A stretch of 64,000 bases of DNA from Nostoc mirabile CHAB5784. Lineage in GTDB: Bacteria; Cyanobacteriota; Cyanobacteriia; Cyanobacteriales; Nostocaceae. The position numbers and the translations under genes are program-made. Shown piece after piece: positions 45,553 to 54,286 of the stretch (positions are counted from its first letter, which is position 1; every line of letters starts with the position of its first letter). The stretch lies in assembly GCF_020829645.1 (NCBI RefSeq), contig NZ_JAIVFS010000008.1, positions 94,188 through 158,187 on the forward strand, read 5' to 3'. Under the pieces are notes generated by a model, which had not been told where the DNA came from, made no database searches, and saw nothing but the letters and a program-made list of their open reading frames with translations.

Positions 45553-46107
45553 ATGACTGAAATTGGCCTGATGATGACGGACGTGTTAACAATAAGACAA
45601 GCATCTGGGGCCAATTTGCCACAGCAGCAATTAGTTCAGATGGAGAATGACGTAAACCAGTCAAAACAGAGTCAGTTAGAGATAACTGCTCAAGTTACAC
45701 CACCTGAATTCATGCAGACAGATGGGATTTATCAGGGTTCTTCCTGGGCGATCGCACCAGAGAAAAAACATATACTTAAGAAAATCAGCAAAAAGAATCC
45801 GGGACTAGCTTCTTTTAACTTAGGTGAGTCTAATAAGTATTCTCAGTCTGGAGATCAAGTCCGTGTAAAGGCTACAGGGCAGTTCCAAAAGTTTAGTAGC
45901 CAACCTATGCCGACTCTTTCTTTCGGTAGCTCTGGTGTTGCTGTCAGAGCCTTACAACGGCTGTTAGTGGCTAACGGTTATGCCGTTAGAGTGGATGGGA
46001 TTTATGGCGCACTGACAGAGACTGCTGTTAAAGCCTTTCAAAATCAGCAGAACTTAGCAACGGATGGAGTAGTTGGTCAACAAACTTGGCGGGCGTTAAC
46101 AATTTAG
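45553..46107 (+). CDS. Peptidoglycan-binding domain protein
   Basis: A protein of 184 residues. Residues 1-120 are polar and poorly conserved-looking (Gln/Ser rich). Residues 122-184 form one PG_binding_1 domain: LSFGSSGVAVRALQRLLVA, then NGYAVRVDGIYGALTETAVK, FQNQQNLATDGVVGQQTW. The domain binds cell-wall glycan. There is no evident signal peptide after this ATG, so the true start may differ or export may be non-classical. No catalytic domain is attached. A TGACAAA-type repeat follows the stop. Confidence 0.8.
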   Translation: MTEIGLMMTDVLTIRQASGANLPQQQLVQMENDVNQSKQSQLEITAQVTPPEFMQTDGIYQGSSWAIAPEKKHILKKISKKNPGLASFNLGESNKYSQSGDQVRVKATGQFQKFSSQPMPTLSFGSSGVAVRALQRLLVANGYAVRVDGIYGALTETAVKAFQNQQNLATDGVVGQQTWRALTI

Positions 46108-46172
46108 TCATTTGCCCATTGTCCTTAGTCATTTGTCTTTAGTCTTTAGCTAATGACAAATGACAAATGACA
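46105..46172. repeat. STRR between convergent genes
   Basis: TAGTCATTTG-type units and, in reverse sense, TGACAAA repeated three times. The two halves are complementary and can form a long hairpin (TTAGTCATTTGTC and GACAAATGAC). It could act as a bidirectional terminator. Confidence 0.7.
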
Positions 46173-46174
46173 AA

Positions 46175-48595
46175 CTAACGGTATTTATGCTGTTCTAATA
46201 GCTGTTGCGCTCTTGGCTTGTAAATTAAATAGAACAAAGCCTCAAGATAACGCAATAAATCTTCCCGATTCTCCTTCGAGGTAAAGTTCCAGAAGCCATA
46301 AATCCGTGCTAATGATAACAGCTTGGTAGTGTGAATTTTCCAAGTATAGGTGCTATAAACTCGGTCAACTCCTCGCTCGGAAATTTCATTCCAATAGTTA
46401 GGATTTTGTTCGCATTTAGTGATAAAATCCACAATTTTTGTGGCTGTCTCGTCTAAATTTGTTGGGTTAATCAAAAAGCCATTAACTTTATCTTGAATGA
46501 TCTCCAGTGGGCCACCAAACTGTGTGGCAAAAGTCGGTAATCCTGAAACCATCGACTCTAAAATTGTCAAACCAAAAGCTTCAAATAAAGCTGGTTGTAC
46601 AAAAATTCCCTGATGATCGGCAATCACTCGGTAAATTTCACCAGAATCGGTTTTAGACAAGCGTACACCCAGCCAACGAATCTTACCGTGGAGATTGTAC
46701 TGGTCAATTATTTGGTAGAGTTTGATAATTTCGTCACGTTCTTCATTGTCGCCTGATTCTTCGACGCGCAATTTACCCGCCACCAAAATTAAATTGCAAT
46801 GCTCTTGTAATTGTTTACTTTGACCATAACATTCAGCTAAACCTGTGAGGTTTTTGATGTGGTCAAGACGCGCCATTGAGAAGAGAGGGCGCTTGTTAGG
46901 ATCGTCGAGTTTGCCAAAGATTTGCGCGGGGTCTTCCAGAGTAAAGAGTGTTTCTGCAAGACGTTGGCGATCGCTCTCTACTCGGTCTTTAGTCCGGGTG
47001 TAAGGGAAGTAATTATTTTCGTTTACTCCAGGCGGTACGACATTAAATTTGGGACTAAATAATTCAATGCCATTGGTCACATGATACAACTCCGGCATGG
47101 TGAAGCACTTATAAGACTCGTACTGTCCCACACTATCCGGTGTTCCGACAATTTCTTGGTAGGTGCTGCTGACAACAAAATTGGCAGCATTCATTGCAAT
47201 CAAGTCAGCAGTGAATTGCAATGAAAAATGATATTTGTCCTCTAATTCTTGCCAGTAGAGGTTACTGAATAAGTATTTAGATTTTTCCAAAGCATGGGCA
47301 ACATTGCATTGGGTAACTTTTAGCCGTCGCGCCAGCAAGAATGCCACTAAATTCCCATCAGTATAGTTTCCAACTATTAAGTCAGGTGTGCCGTGAAATT
47401 CTGCCCGTAGTTCTCTTTCTGAATCAATGGCGAAAGTTTCTAGATAAGGCCAAAACTCAAACCGGGAAATCCAGTTTTGAGTCATGTTAGGATTAAATTC
47501 CCGTAAAGGCACTCGCAAAATCCAGGCATTTTCGGTATCGTGGACTTTTTCTAGCCGTTGATTACAAAGGGTGCCATCATTATTGGGAATCAAGCGGGTG
47601 AGAATAATTACCTTTGGCTCGACATTCAATTTCTCTAAACCCGCAAGCAGGACATCTTCTTGTAGCTGCTTCTCTAGACTCTTTGCCTGGTCAAGGACGT
47701 AAACTACCTGACCGCCAGTATCGGGACGCCCCAACACTCCCTCTTGTCCAAACCAACCGTGAGCTGACACCAAGACGATTTTAAAAATCATCGGAACCCG
47801 TGAAATGAAGGCTTCTAAGGTCTGGGGATCGGCAGAATCAATCAATTCATCGAGAATATTTAAAGTTTCCCGGACTCGCCCTGCGGTGTTACCCCAACCT
47901 GGTTCAAAACCCATTGACTGCAATTGGAATCGGAATTGTTCGTAGGGTTCCTCTTCGGGGCGATTATTAACAAAACTGATAGCTTTCTTAACTTGCTCGG
48001 AAAGTTGCTGCTGTGATTGAATGCGATCGTTAAGCAGCAGTTGCACACCGTTGTAGTGGTGCAGGCGCAAGAAATTCAATAAGCTTTCCAGCAATTGTTT
48101 GGAATCTTGAAATATTTTGCTGGATAGATAGCGGTTGAGAAATTGTACTCCCTTACCAATATTTTTGGGGTCGCGGATGACTGGGGTGTAGTCATAAAAC
48201 GGGCCGAAGTCCAATTCTAGCAGGTCGCCCTCGTTGGGATGATATTTATTCACCAAGCGATCGCGCAAATCCAACAAATCCTGCACCGTCATCGGCTCAA
48301 TGCTCAAGTCTGATGTCAACCAATAAACTTCTTGGCTGGCAATCTTAGAACGGATGATGAAACAGAAGTTTGATTCCTCCTGAATAATTTCTTGAGTATA
48401 GTAAATCAGTTTACCTAACTCAGAGGAAGTGGAAAATTCCTCTGATTTCTGGGACTTTGAGCAATACTCACTATATACATTCAGTATGTCGTTCCGCAGC
48501 AAATACTTCTTTTCTTGTTGGCGTAATTCACTAAGAAAGGAACGCAAATCACTTTTTTCTTCACTATCTAAGACTGCTTGAAGCAATTCAGACAT
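46175..48595 (-). CDS. susA: Sucrose synthase
   Basis: A protein of 806 residues from ATG 48595 (MSELLQAVLDSEEKSDLRSF), the size typical of cyanobacterial SusA; an in-frame ATG ten codons upstream is less likely. The N-terminal regulatory region (1-260) is followed by the GT4 fold: GWFGQEGVLGRPDTGGQVVY, then LTRLIPN, RFEFWPYLE, NYTDGNLVA, SMARLDHIKNLTG and the EX7E motif in EAFGLTILE. It interconverts sucrose plus (A/U)DP with fructose plus (A/U)DP-glucose; in heterocystous species it mainly cleaves sucrose for glycogen and diazotrophic growth. It is a single gene; no clear NtcA site is seen upstream. Confidence 0.96.
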   Translation of the reverse strand: MSELLQAVLDSEEKSDLRSFLSELRQQEKKYLLRNDILNVYSEYCSKSQKSEEFSTSSELGKLIYYTQEIIQEESNFCFIIRSKIASQEVYWLTSDLSIEPMTVQDLLDLRDRLVNKYHPNEGDLLELDFGPFYDYTPVIRDPKNIGKGVQFLNRYLSSKIFQDSKQLLESLLNFLRLHHYNGVQLLLNDRIQSQQQLSEQVKKAISFVNNRPEEEPYEQFRFQLQSMGFEPGWGNTAGRVRETLNILDELIDSADPQTLEAFISRVPMIFKIVLVSAHGWFGQEGVLGRPDTGGQVVYVLDQAKSLEKQLQEDVLLAGLEKLNVEPKVIILTRLIPNNDGTLCNQRLEKVHDTENAWILRVPLREFNPNMTQNWISRFEFWPYLETFAIDSERELRAEFHGTPDLIVGNYTDGNLVAFLLARRLKVTQCNVAHALEKSKYLFSNLYWQELEDKYHFSLQFTADLIAMNAANFVVSSTYQEIVGTPDSVGQYESYKCFTMPELYHVTNGIELFSPKFNVVPPGVNENNYFPYTRTKDRVESDRQRLAETLFTLEDPAQIFGKLDDPNKRPLFSMARLDHIKNLTGLAECYGQSKQLQEHCNLILVAGKLRVEESGDNEERDEIIKLYQIIDQYNLHGKIRWLGVRLSKTDSGEIYRVIADHQGIFVQPALFEAFGLTILESMVSGLPTFATQFGGPLEIIQDKVNGFLINPTNLDETATKIVDFITKCEQNPNYWNEISERGVDRVYSTYTWKIHTTKLLSLARIYGFWNFTSKENREDLLRYLEALFYLIYKPRAQQLLEQHKYR

Positions 48596-48901
48596 GGCAA
48601 CTCCAGTAGATGACGATGTTTGCATTGTTGACTTTTAAGGCGAGACAAATAAGCCTCCACCTTTTGTGATACCAGATATAAACACGAAATAACACAGATA
48701 AATATAATTTATCTGTGTACCTACAAATATCAACTTTTCAGCAGGCACTTAAACCGTGTTCTTCTTTACTTAAAGTATCTATGACTCAGTATTTTTTGCT
48801 CTAACTAAAGGAATACAATTTTATTTCTTTTGATAGAGGTTAGTAAATAACTGCATAATTATACTGAGGGTACAACATCTCACGCCCTCAACTAAACAAT
48901 A

Positions 48902-49094
48902 TTAGGAGTTACGCACTGTACAAATGCATCGTGATGTGCATTACCTAAAATAGGTTGTTTTAGGCTTTTCTTAATTATTCTGCGATCGTAAATAGACCAT
49001 GCTGTAGGGGCTAAGCAATGCTTAGCCCTTACGAAAGATATGGTTTTTAACCTTGATCCATATTTAATATTTCTTGTCAATGCGTAAGTCCTAA
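48902..49094. mobile_element. MITE-like element with GGACTTACGCA-type ends
   Basis: Ends TTAGGAGTTACGCA (48902) and TGCGTAAGTCCTAA (49094), 13 of 14 complementary. The inside has a hairpin GGGCTAAGCAATGCTTAGCCC-like core at 49.01 kb. 193 bp, no coding capacity. Same end family as the elements at 20.95 and 62.02 kb. Confidence 0.8.
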
Positions 49095-49217
49095 ATATAT
49101 ATAATTTTAACCAAAACTCGGAATTTAAAAAATATAATTACTTTTGATTACAGACGCTTAACCGTTAGATAGGACTTTGTACCGTGGGGCACACGTGAAC
49201 GCAAATCATCTTTAGAG

Positions 49218-49702
49218 CAATACGCTTGGCTTTGTGAAAAATTGTAGGTTGGGTTAAGCCAAGTGTATTGCTATATAAGCAATAGATACCTCGAAGTCGT
49301 GTTGAAGTACTTCAACATCGTGTTGAGGTACTTAAAAGTCGTGTTGAGGTACTTCAACATCGTGTTGAGGTACTTAAAAGTCGTGTTGAGGTACTTCAAC
49401 ATCGTGTTGAGGTACTTAAAAGTCGTGTTGAGGTACTTAAAAGTCGTGTTGAGGTACTTAAAAGTCGTGTTGAGGTACTTCAACATCGTGTTGAGGTACT
49501 TCAACATCGTGTTGAGGTACTTAAAAGTCGTGTTGAGGTACTTCAACATCGTGTTGAGGTACTTAAAAGTCGTGTTGAGGTACTTCAAAGTCGTGTTGGA
49601 GTACTTCAAACTTTTTCGCACCGCGATCAAGTACACAGGTGCGACGCCGATAAAACAGTCGCTACATAGTTTAAGGTTTTTAGCGTTAACTGAACTGTAT
49701 TG
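49218..49702. mobile_element. Long version of the CAATAC element, carrying a 21-bp array
   Basis: The left end CAATACGCTTGGCTTTGTG and the right end (AGGTTTTTAGCGTTAAC to GTATTG) are the same two ends as in the 156-bp element at 23063-23218, in opposite orientation. The interior between them is largely a 21-bp tandem array. Confidence 0.8.
49299..49613. repeat. 21-bp tandem array, 15 units
   Basis: Subtypes GTGTTGAGGTACTTAAAAG and GTGTTGAGGTACTTCAACA (each 21 bp with two more bases) alternate irregularly. Reading frames are open on both strands; the plus strand gives VLRYLKV/VLRYFNI or EVLKSRV/EVLQHRV heptads. I call no gene: the frame EVLKSRV has no start codon, and the others have no ribosome-binding site. 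Confidence 0.92.
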
Positions 49703-49971
49703 AGTCCTAACCTACTTCTGCAAAGAAGCAGGCTACGCGCAGCGTTTTGTAAAGAAGTGGACATCGCACACTTAACTTTTATTTAGCAAGTAGATTTATT
49801 TATATACATAAAGTTAATCATAAGCTAATCTAATGATTAATAGTGAGTTTGCGACCCTTCCAAGTCCATGAACTCGTAGATGGCAGATCCTTGCTAAAGT
49901 AATGGTTACGAATGTTCAGAACCACAACCCATCTTTTATAGGAACTTATGGATCACTATTAAATTATGTAG

Positions 49972-50045
49972 GGCGAACGATGGGAATTGAACCCACGAAT
50001 GGTGGTACCACAAACCACTGCCTTAACCACTTGGCTACGCTCGCC
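49972..50045 (-). tRNA. tRNA-His (GTG anticodon)
   Basis: The minus strand starts GGCGAGCGTAGCCAAGTGG. Anticodon arm GTGGT-TTGTGGT-ACCAC with anticodon GTG, T arm GTGGG-TTCAATT-CCCAT, acceptor GCGAGCG paired with CGTTCGC. The extra 5' G (G-1) faces C73, the identity element of tRNA-His. CCA is not encoded. Confidence 0.97.
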
Positions 50046-50059
50046 ATTCAACAATTTCG

Positions 50060-50088
50060 ATTATAGCAATAATTTGGCAAGCGATCAA
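50060..50088 (-). promoter_or_regulatory. Promoter of tRNA-His
   Basis: On the minus strand, TTGATC (-35), a 17-bp spacer and TATAAT (-10), about 14 bases before the tRNA 5' end. Confidence 0.75.
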
Positions 50089-50168
50089 GAGTTTTTCTTC
50101 AAGGAACGGACTGATTTGATTTAGAGTCTCTGGAATCTAACAATTATAATGAATTTTACTTGGCAAAC

Positions 50169-50552
50169 ATGAAACCTTTAACGATCATTGCATATACTGG
50201 AGCAGCAGCAGGACTCGCCGCCTTGGGTGTGGCAATGGCAAAGACCAATCCCAGTCAGGTTGAGTATGAAGAATATGCGGTGCAACGGCTGACAGAATAC
50301 TTAAAAACAGATGTGTGCAAAAAAACTACCAATCTTATAGAAAATTTAATCCGTTTTAATTGTGATAAGTTGGTTGACTCGGCTAACCCGCAAATCCAAG
50401 AAATTCTTGCCAGGACTACAGAAAGACAAAATTATATTATTTTTAGCATTTACCGTACAGATTTAAAAATCAACTCTTGGATACCTTCTTACAAATTTGA
50501 AACTGTGGGAGCTTTTGATCAATTTTATACTTACACTGCCGAAAAACAATAA
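50169..50552 (+). CDS. DUF4359 family protein
   Basis: A protein of 127 residues from ATG 50169. The N-terminal hydrophobic segment (LTIIAYTGAAAGLAALGVAM) acts as a signal or membrane anchor, followed by MAKTNPSQVEYEEYAVQRL, a Cys in TDVCKK and another in RFNCDKLV, and the ending RQNYIIFSIYRTDL...FYTY. This fits DUF4359, a small family of anchored or secreted proteins of unknown function. Its codon use and intact domain indicate a real gene; a TTG three codons earlier is an alternative start. Confidence 0.8.
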   Translation: MKPLTIIAYTGAAAGLAALGVAMAKTNPSQVEYEEYAVQRLTEYLKTDVCKKTTNLIENLIRFNCDKLVDSANPQIQEILARTTERQNYIIFSIYRTDLKINSWIPSYKFETVGAFDQFYTYTAEKQ

Positions 50553-50583
50553 GGCAGACGGCTGATTTCCTATTCTCTAGTAC

Positions 50584-50603
50584 AGACGCGATTAATCGCG
50601 TCT
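50584..50603. repeat. Perfect 20-bp palindrome AGACGCGATTAATCGCGTCT, copy 2
   Basis: The intergenic copy of the palindrome found inside the STAND gene at 13319-13338. It could act as a weak bidirectional hairpin. Confidence 0.85.
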
Positions 50604-50651
50604 CCCTGCCTACGCAAATAATTTCAAAAATCAAATCGGATTGCTATACCT

Positions 50652-51380
50652 CTATTTGATACTCGCAATATTAATGCTACTGAGTGATTTCGGCTGACGC
50701 TTGAGCATGAAAACTACACCTGAAACCCCAAGCATTAATAAACCTAATAGGGAGGAAGGTTCAGGTACAATGGCAGTCTGATCAATGCGGACGTTATCAA
50801 TGTCAATGAATAAAACTCCCTCGTCTTCAGATCCAGATGCTACAAGTCGAAGTTTATCAAAGGTAACATCTGATATAGAAAGCTGCCGATAAAGTATCCC
50901 TGTATCATCAGTTTTGAAATTTACTGAATTACTACCAACAAGTGTTCCATCCAAATATGCTTCCAGGGTCAGAATATTCTCAGTCGCAGGAAACTGCAAG
51001 TTGAAGATGTCTAAACTCGCAACCGATGCTAATTCTCCTGTGCTTATAGCAAGAGAACCAAATCGTCCAAAACTGGCACCCGGGCCAGGAGCATAGCCAC
51101 CAAACCCGAGAACGTTTGGTGGAGAGAAAGGTGATCTGAGCGATTCGTCAGCTCTTTCTATAATAAAGGTAGGAGTTGAACCCGATATACGTTGATCCAA
51201 ATCCGAGAATGTAATCCCTCCATCCGTAAGTACTGGTGTATCAAAACCTTCTGTAAAGCTATCGAACGTCGCAAGAGCGGCTGTTGCAGGTGAACCCACG
51301 CCACCAGCACAATACATAAATCCAATTACAGACAATCCTTTGCAGAGATGATGTTTCAGGGTACTTGATAGCTTTTTCAT
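50652..51380 (-). CDS. PEP-CTERM sorting domain protein
   Basis: A protein of 242 residues with an N-terminal signal peptide (LCKGLSVIGFMYCAGGVGSP), a beta-rich secreted domain from about 38 to 205 (FDSFTEGFDTPVLTDGGITF, FGGYAPGPGASFGRFGS, VSLD-like strands) and a C-terminal PEP-CTERM signal: VPEPSSLLGLLMLGVSGVVF followed by a basic end. Such proteins are exported and sorted by exosortase/EpsH systems, usually linked to exopolysaccharide. The beta domain is a lectin-like jelly roll in appearance, with no named family recognised. It is transcribed alone. Confidence 0.87.
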   Translation of the reverse strand: MKKLSSTLKHHLCKGLSVIGFMYCAGGVGSPATAALATFDSFTEGFDTPVLTDGGITFSDLDQRISGSTPTFIIERADESLRSPFSPPNVLGFGGYAPGPGASFGRFGSLAISTGELASVASLDIFNLQFPATENILTLEAYLDGTLVGSNSVNFKTDDTGILYRQLSISDVTFDKLRLVASGSEDEGVLFIDIDNVRIDQTAIVPEPSSLLGLLMLGVSGVVFMLKRQPKSLSSINIASIK

Positions 51381-51627
51381 AATTGTTACAAAAACTCCTA
51401 TATGTAGTATATCGTATTATTACTGTTAACTGGAGTCTAAAAGTATTACGTAAGCAAAGCCAAAAAATAACAGATGCCCACACAGGCGATCGCTGAGCGT
51501 CAAAAGGGCATAGCACAAATCAAAAACATTTATGCCGCAAATATGCAACGCCAAAAAAAAGGTAGGATACTCCAATTTTTCTGGATAGACTCTAAGATCA
51601 GAAAAATAGCAACTGAGAGTTAAAACA

Positions 51628-52401
51628 TTGCCAATATCATCTTCCTATCTATTGGTATTCCACGGAAGTCGTGACCCGCGCCCAGAAATTGCTATGCAGC
51701 AACTAGCAAAGCTGGTATGTAACAAATTGCCAGAAAACCACAACGCATTAAATAGCGCCCATCAGGTTGGTATAGCTGCTTTGGAAATGAGTCCTCAGCC
51801 TTTACACGAGCAGATTCAAGAATTTGCCAAGAGCGCTTTTGGCGATGTTTGCGGCGGGCTACGCCAAAGCAAATTATCTCAAAACGAAAATCGCCTCAAA
51901 ATTGTACCGCTATTTCTGCTGCCGGGAGTGCATGTAATGACAGATATTCCCGCCGAAGTAGCACTAGCACAACAGGCTATTGGTCAGGATATCATGATTG
52001 AGTTGCAACCATACTTAGGCTCTCACCCAAATTTAGAGAAATTGCTGGCAAAGCAAATAGCTGCTATAAAAGCAGAAGCATGGATTCTCTTAGCTCATGG
52101 TAGCCGTCGCCCAGGTTCTAAAGAAACTGTGGAAGCAATGGCGGCGGGTTTACCAGCAGTGGCTGCTTATTGGTCTGTACCTCCTAGTTTAGAATCACGG
52201 GTGAAAGAGTTGGTAGCTGCTGGTTATAAAGAAATTGCAATTCTGCCATACTTTTTATTCGCTGGTGGAATAACCGATGCGATCGCAGCCTCAATAGAGG
52301 AGCTAAAATTACAATTTTCTGCGGTGAATTTCCAAATGGTGGAGCCACTGGGAGCAAGTGCAGAATTAGCCGAGATAATTTGGGATTTAACAGATAGATG
52401 A
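51628..52401 (+). CDS. sirB: Sirohydrochlorin ferrochelatase / CbiX-like chelatase
   Basis: A protein of 257 residues with a TTG start. It has YLLVFHGSRDPRPE with the metal-site His, KIVPLFLLPGVHV, WILLAHGSRRPGS (second His, the duplicated half) and ILPYFLFAGGITDAI, the two-domain CbiX/SirB arrangement. It inserts Fe2+ (siroheme) or Co2+ (cobalamin) into sirohydrochlorin. Between residues about 71 and 87 there is an extra block, GDVCGGLRQSKLSQNE, in place of the short turn expected between the FAK-like helix and the NRLKIVPLF strand; its DNA is a dispersed repeat. The stop overlaps the cobA start (ATGA), so the two form a siroheme operon. Confidence 0.88.
   Translation: MPISSSYLLVFHGSRDPRPEIAMQQLAKLVCNKLPENHNALNSAHQVGIAALEMSPQPLHEQIQEFAKSAFGDVCGGLRQSKLSQNENRLKIVPLFLLPGVHVMTDIPAEVALAQQAIGQDIMIELQPYLGSHPNLEKLLAKQIAAIKAEAWILLAHGSRRPGSKETVEAMAAGLPAVAAYWSVPPSLESRVKELVAAGYKEIAILPYFLFAGGITDAIAASIEELKLQFSAVNFQMVEPLGASAELAEIIWDLTDR
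51841..51870 (+). repeat. Dispersed GATGTTT...GGGCTACGCC repeat in frame in sirB
   Basis: GGCGATGTTTGCGGCGGGCT then ACGCCAAAGC. It is related to the copies at 11.3, 22.97 and 61.95 kb and encodes GDVCGGLRQS. Confidence 0.7.
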
Positions 52402-53174
52402 ACCGCAAACAAGAACAGGAGAACAAGTATTTGGGAAAGGTTTATTTAGTAGGTGCGGGGCCAGGAGATCCAGGACTAATTACCCTGAAGGCAAAAGGTT
52501 TATTGGAATGTGCAGATGTAGTTATCTATGATGCCTTAGTGAGTCCGCCAATTCTGGCAATGATTAATCCCCAAGCCGAGCAAATTAACGCTGGGAAGCG
52601 GAGGGGGAAACATTCGCTGTTCCAAGAAGAAACAACTCAATTGCTGATTGAGAAAGCGCAGGATCATGCAATTGTGGTGCGGTTAAAGGGTGGCGATCCT
52701 TTTATTTTTGGTCGCGGTGGCGAAGAGATGGAAGAATTAGTCAACGCGGGAATACCAACGGAAGTTGTGCCCGGTATCACATCGGGGATTGCAGCCGCAG
52801 CTTATGCAGGTATTCCATTGACTCATCGGCTATATAGTTCTTCAGTTACATTCGTTACTGGTCATGAGGCGGCGGGTAAGTATAAACCGAAAGTTGATTG
52901 GGATGCGATCGCTCATGGTTCTGAAACCATTGTAATTTATATGGGAATTCACAATCTGCCTTATATTGTGGAACAGTTAAGTGTCGCTGGGTTGAATTTA
53001 GAAACGCCTATTGCTTTAGTGCGCTGGGGTACGCGCCCAGAACAAGAAGAATTGATTGGTACTTTAGAAACAATTGTAGAGCAGGTAGAGCAAACTGGAT
53101 TTGGTGCGCCTGCGATCGCAGTCATTGGACAAGTAGTAAATATGCACAATATATTGGGGACTTCCAAGAAATAA
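52398..53174 (+). CDS. cobA: Uroporphyrinogen-III C-methyltransferase
   Basis: A protein of 258 residues, a complete single-domain [73 protein letters not shown] and [11 protein letters not shown]. It uses two S-adenosylmethionine to methylate uroporphyrinogen III to precorrin-2 for siroheme and cobalamin. It overlaps sirB by four bases. The window holds a second SUMT fused to HemD at 58.2 kb, so the two copies may serve different branches. Confidence 0.95.
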   Translation: MNRKQEQENKYLGKVYLVGAGPGDPGLITLKAKGLLECADVVIYDALVSPPILAMINPQAEQINAGKRRGKHSLFQEETTQLLIEKAQDHAIVVRLKGGDPFIFGRGGEEMEELVNAGIPTEVVPGITSGIAAAAYAGIPLTHRLYSSSVTFVTGHEAAGKYKPKVDWDAIAHGSETIVIYMGIHNLPYIVEQLSVAGLNLETPIALVRWGTRPEQEELIGTLETIVEQVEQTGFGAPAIAVIGQVVNMHNILGTSKK

Positions 53175-53366
53175 ATTATCCAAATAAACGAACCACTCCA
53201 GACACAGAGAAGCCAGTGCGCCCTTGCGGGTTCCCCGACTTGAAGCAACTGGCGCGACACAGAGGAATAAAGAGGAGAGAGTTTTTTGAGTATTTTTTTA
53301 TTTGGAAGTCCCTTGTCTAGTTGTCGTCCAGTTTGATGGTTGGCACAAATGTGAAATCTACTGTCT

Positions 53367-53987
53367 TTAAGTTTCTCGAATCCAAAAAGCCAATCCTCCG
53401 CTACGGCCACGAGCTGCAATGAAATCTTCTGTCACTAAAAAGAACCCAAAGAAGGGCAGTTGAGCTATGGGCTGGTTGTAGAAATCTTCTGCTTTAACTT
53501 TACCAGAACCCATTGGTCTGTTGTAAACGATACGACCAAACAAACTGATAAGCATCTGGTTAAAGTCAAACGCCAATAAATTTTTCTTACCTAAATATTG
53601 CACTGGCCCCGTAAGGTTCAACAAAATGGAGCCAAATTCAACCTGATTACTAATTTCGCCTCTGTCTGAATCCTGTCCCAAAGTGGCATTAAAGGAAACA
53701 TGGATTGTTATAAACTTGGGTACATACAAACCCTTACCTAATACAATTGTACCGCGCTCTCTGACTTTCTTAGTGCCAGTGGCAAAGCAAAGTTGCCATT
53801 TGCCCAGAAGAGACTCAAACGGATAAGTTAACCGTTCCTGCTTGGCAGATTTTTCTGCTTCTAACAAGGCATTTACTAATATTTCAGCACTAAGGGGTGT
53901 GCCTCTGTGTCCTTGATATGCAGCCGCAGCCTGTGATAGCACGGTTACAAAGTCAAATGTCGTTTTAGATGTCAAATCAGCTGTCAT
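53367..53987 (-). CDS. Conserved cyanobacterial protein, possibly PAP/fibrillin-like
   Basis: A protein of 206 residues. The first ~60 residues are helical (VLSQAAAAYQGHRGTPLSAE and ILVNALLEAEKSAKQ), followed by a beta-barrel-like part with LLGKWQLCFATGTKK, ITIHVSFNATLG, NQVEFGSILLNLTGPVQYLG and the end DFIAARGRSGGLAFWIRE. The pattern LxGxWxLxF(A/T) followed by strands recalls the plastid lipid-associated (PAP/fibrillin) fold, but I am not certain. No signal peptide. It is convergent with cobA and has no operon partner. Likely conserved in photosynthetic organisms (inference). Confidence 0.65.
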   Translation of the reverse strand: MTADLTSKTTFDFVTVLSQAAAAYQGHRGTPLSAEILVNALLEAEKSAKQERLTYPFESLLGKWQLCFATGTKKVRERGTIVLGKGLYVPKFITIHVSFNATLGQDSDRGEISNQVEFGSILLNLTGPVQYLGKKNLLAFDFNQMLISLFGRIVYNRPMGSGKVKAEDFYNQPIAQLPFFGFFLVTEDFIAARGRSGGLAFWIRET

Positions 53988-54286
53988 AATGGCACTCTGG
54001 ATTTAGCTATATTCTTTGCTTTTTGGATGATTGTACCGTTATAGGGAACAGGGAAGAGGTAATTTCATAGTTAGTTGTGAAATTTTTTTGGGATTGTAGT
54101 GTCTTGCATGAGGCTTGCATGAGGTAGATTGATTCTCTGTCCGCTATGCATATCAAGCTTTAAAAGTAGGAGTACGGTAGCCCAAGCTGCCGCTTTCCCT
54201 GCTTCCCCGGCTTCTTGTTTATGACCAAATTCTGTGACAATGGTTAACAATAAGCAATAAGCCGGAATACTGAATCTAAGGTACTC

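Noticed and set aside
49263..49703. 146-codon ORF over the 49.3-kb array
   Set aside because: It runs through the mobile element and the array into the element end; residues are repeat-derived and no start signal is present.
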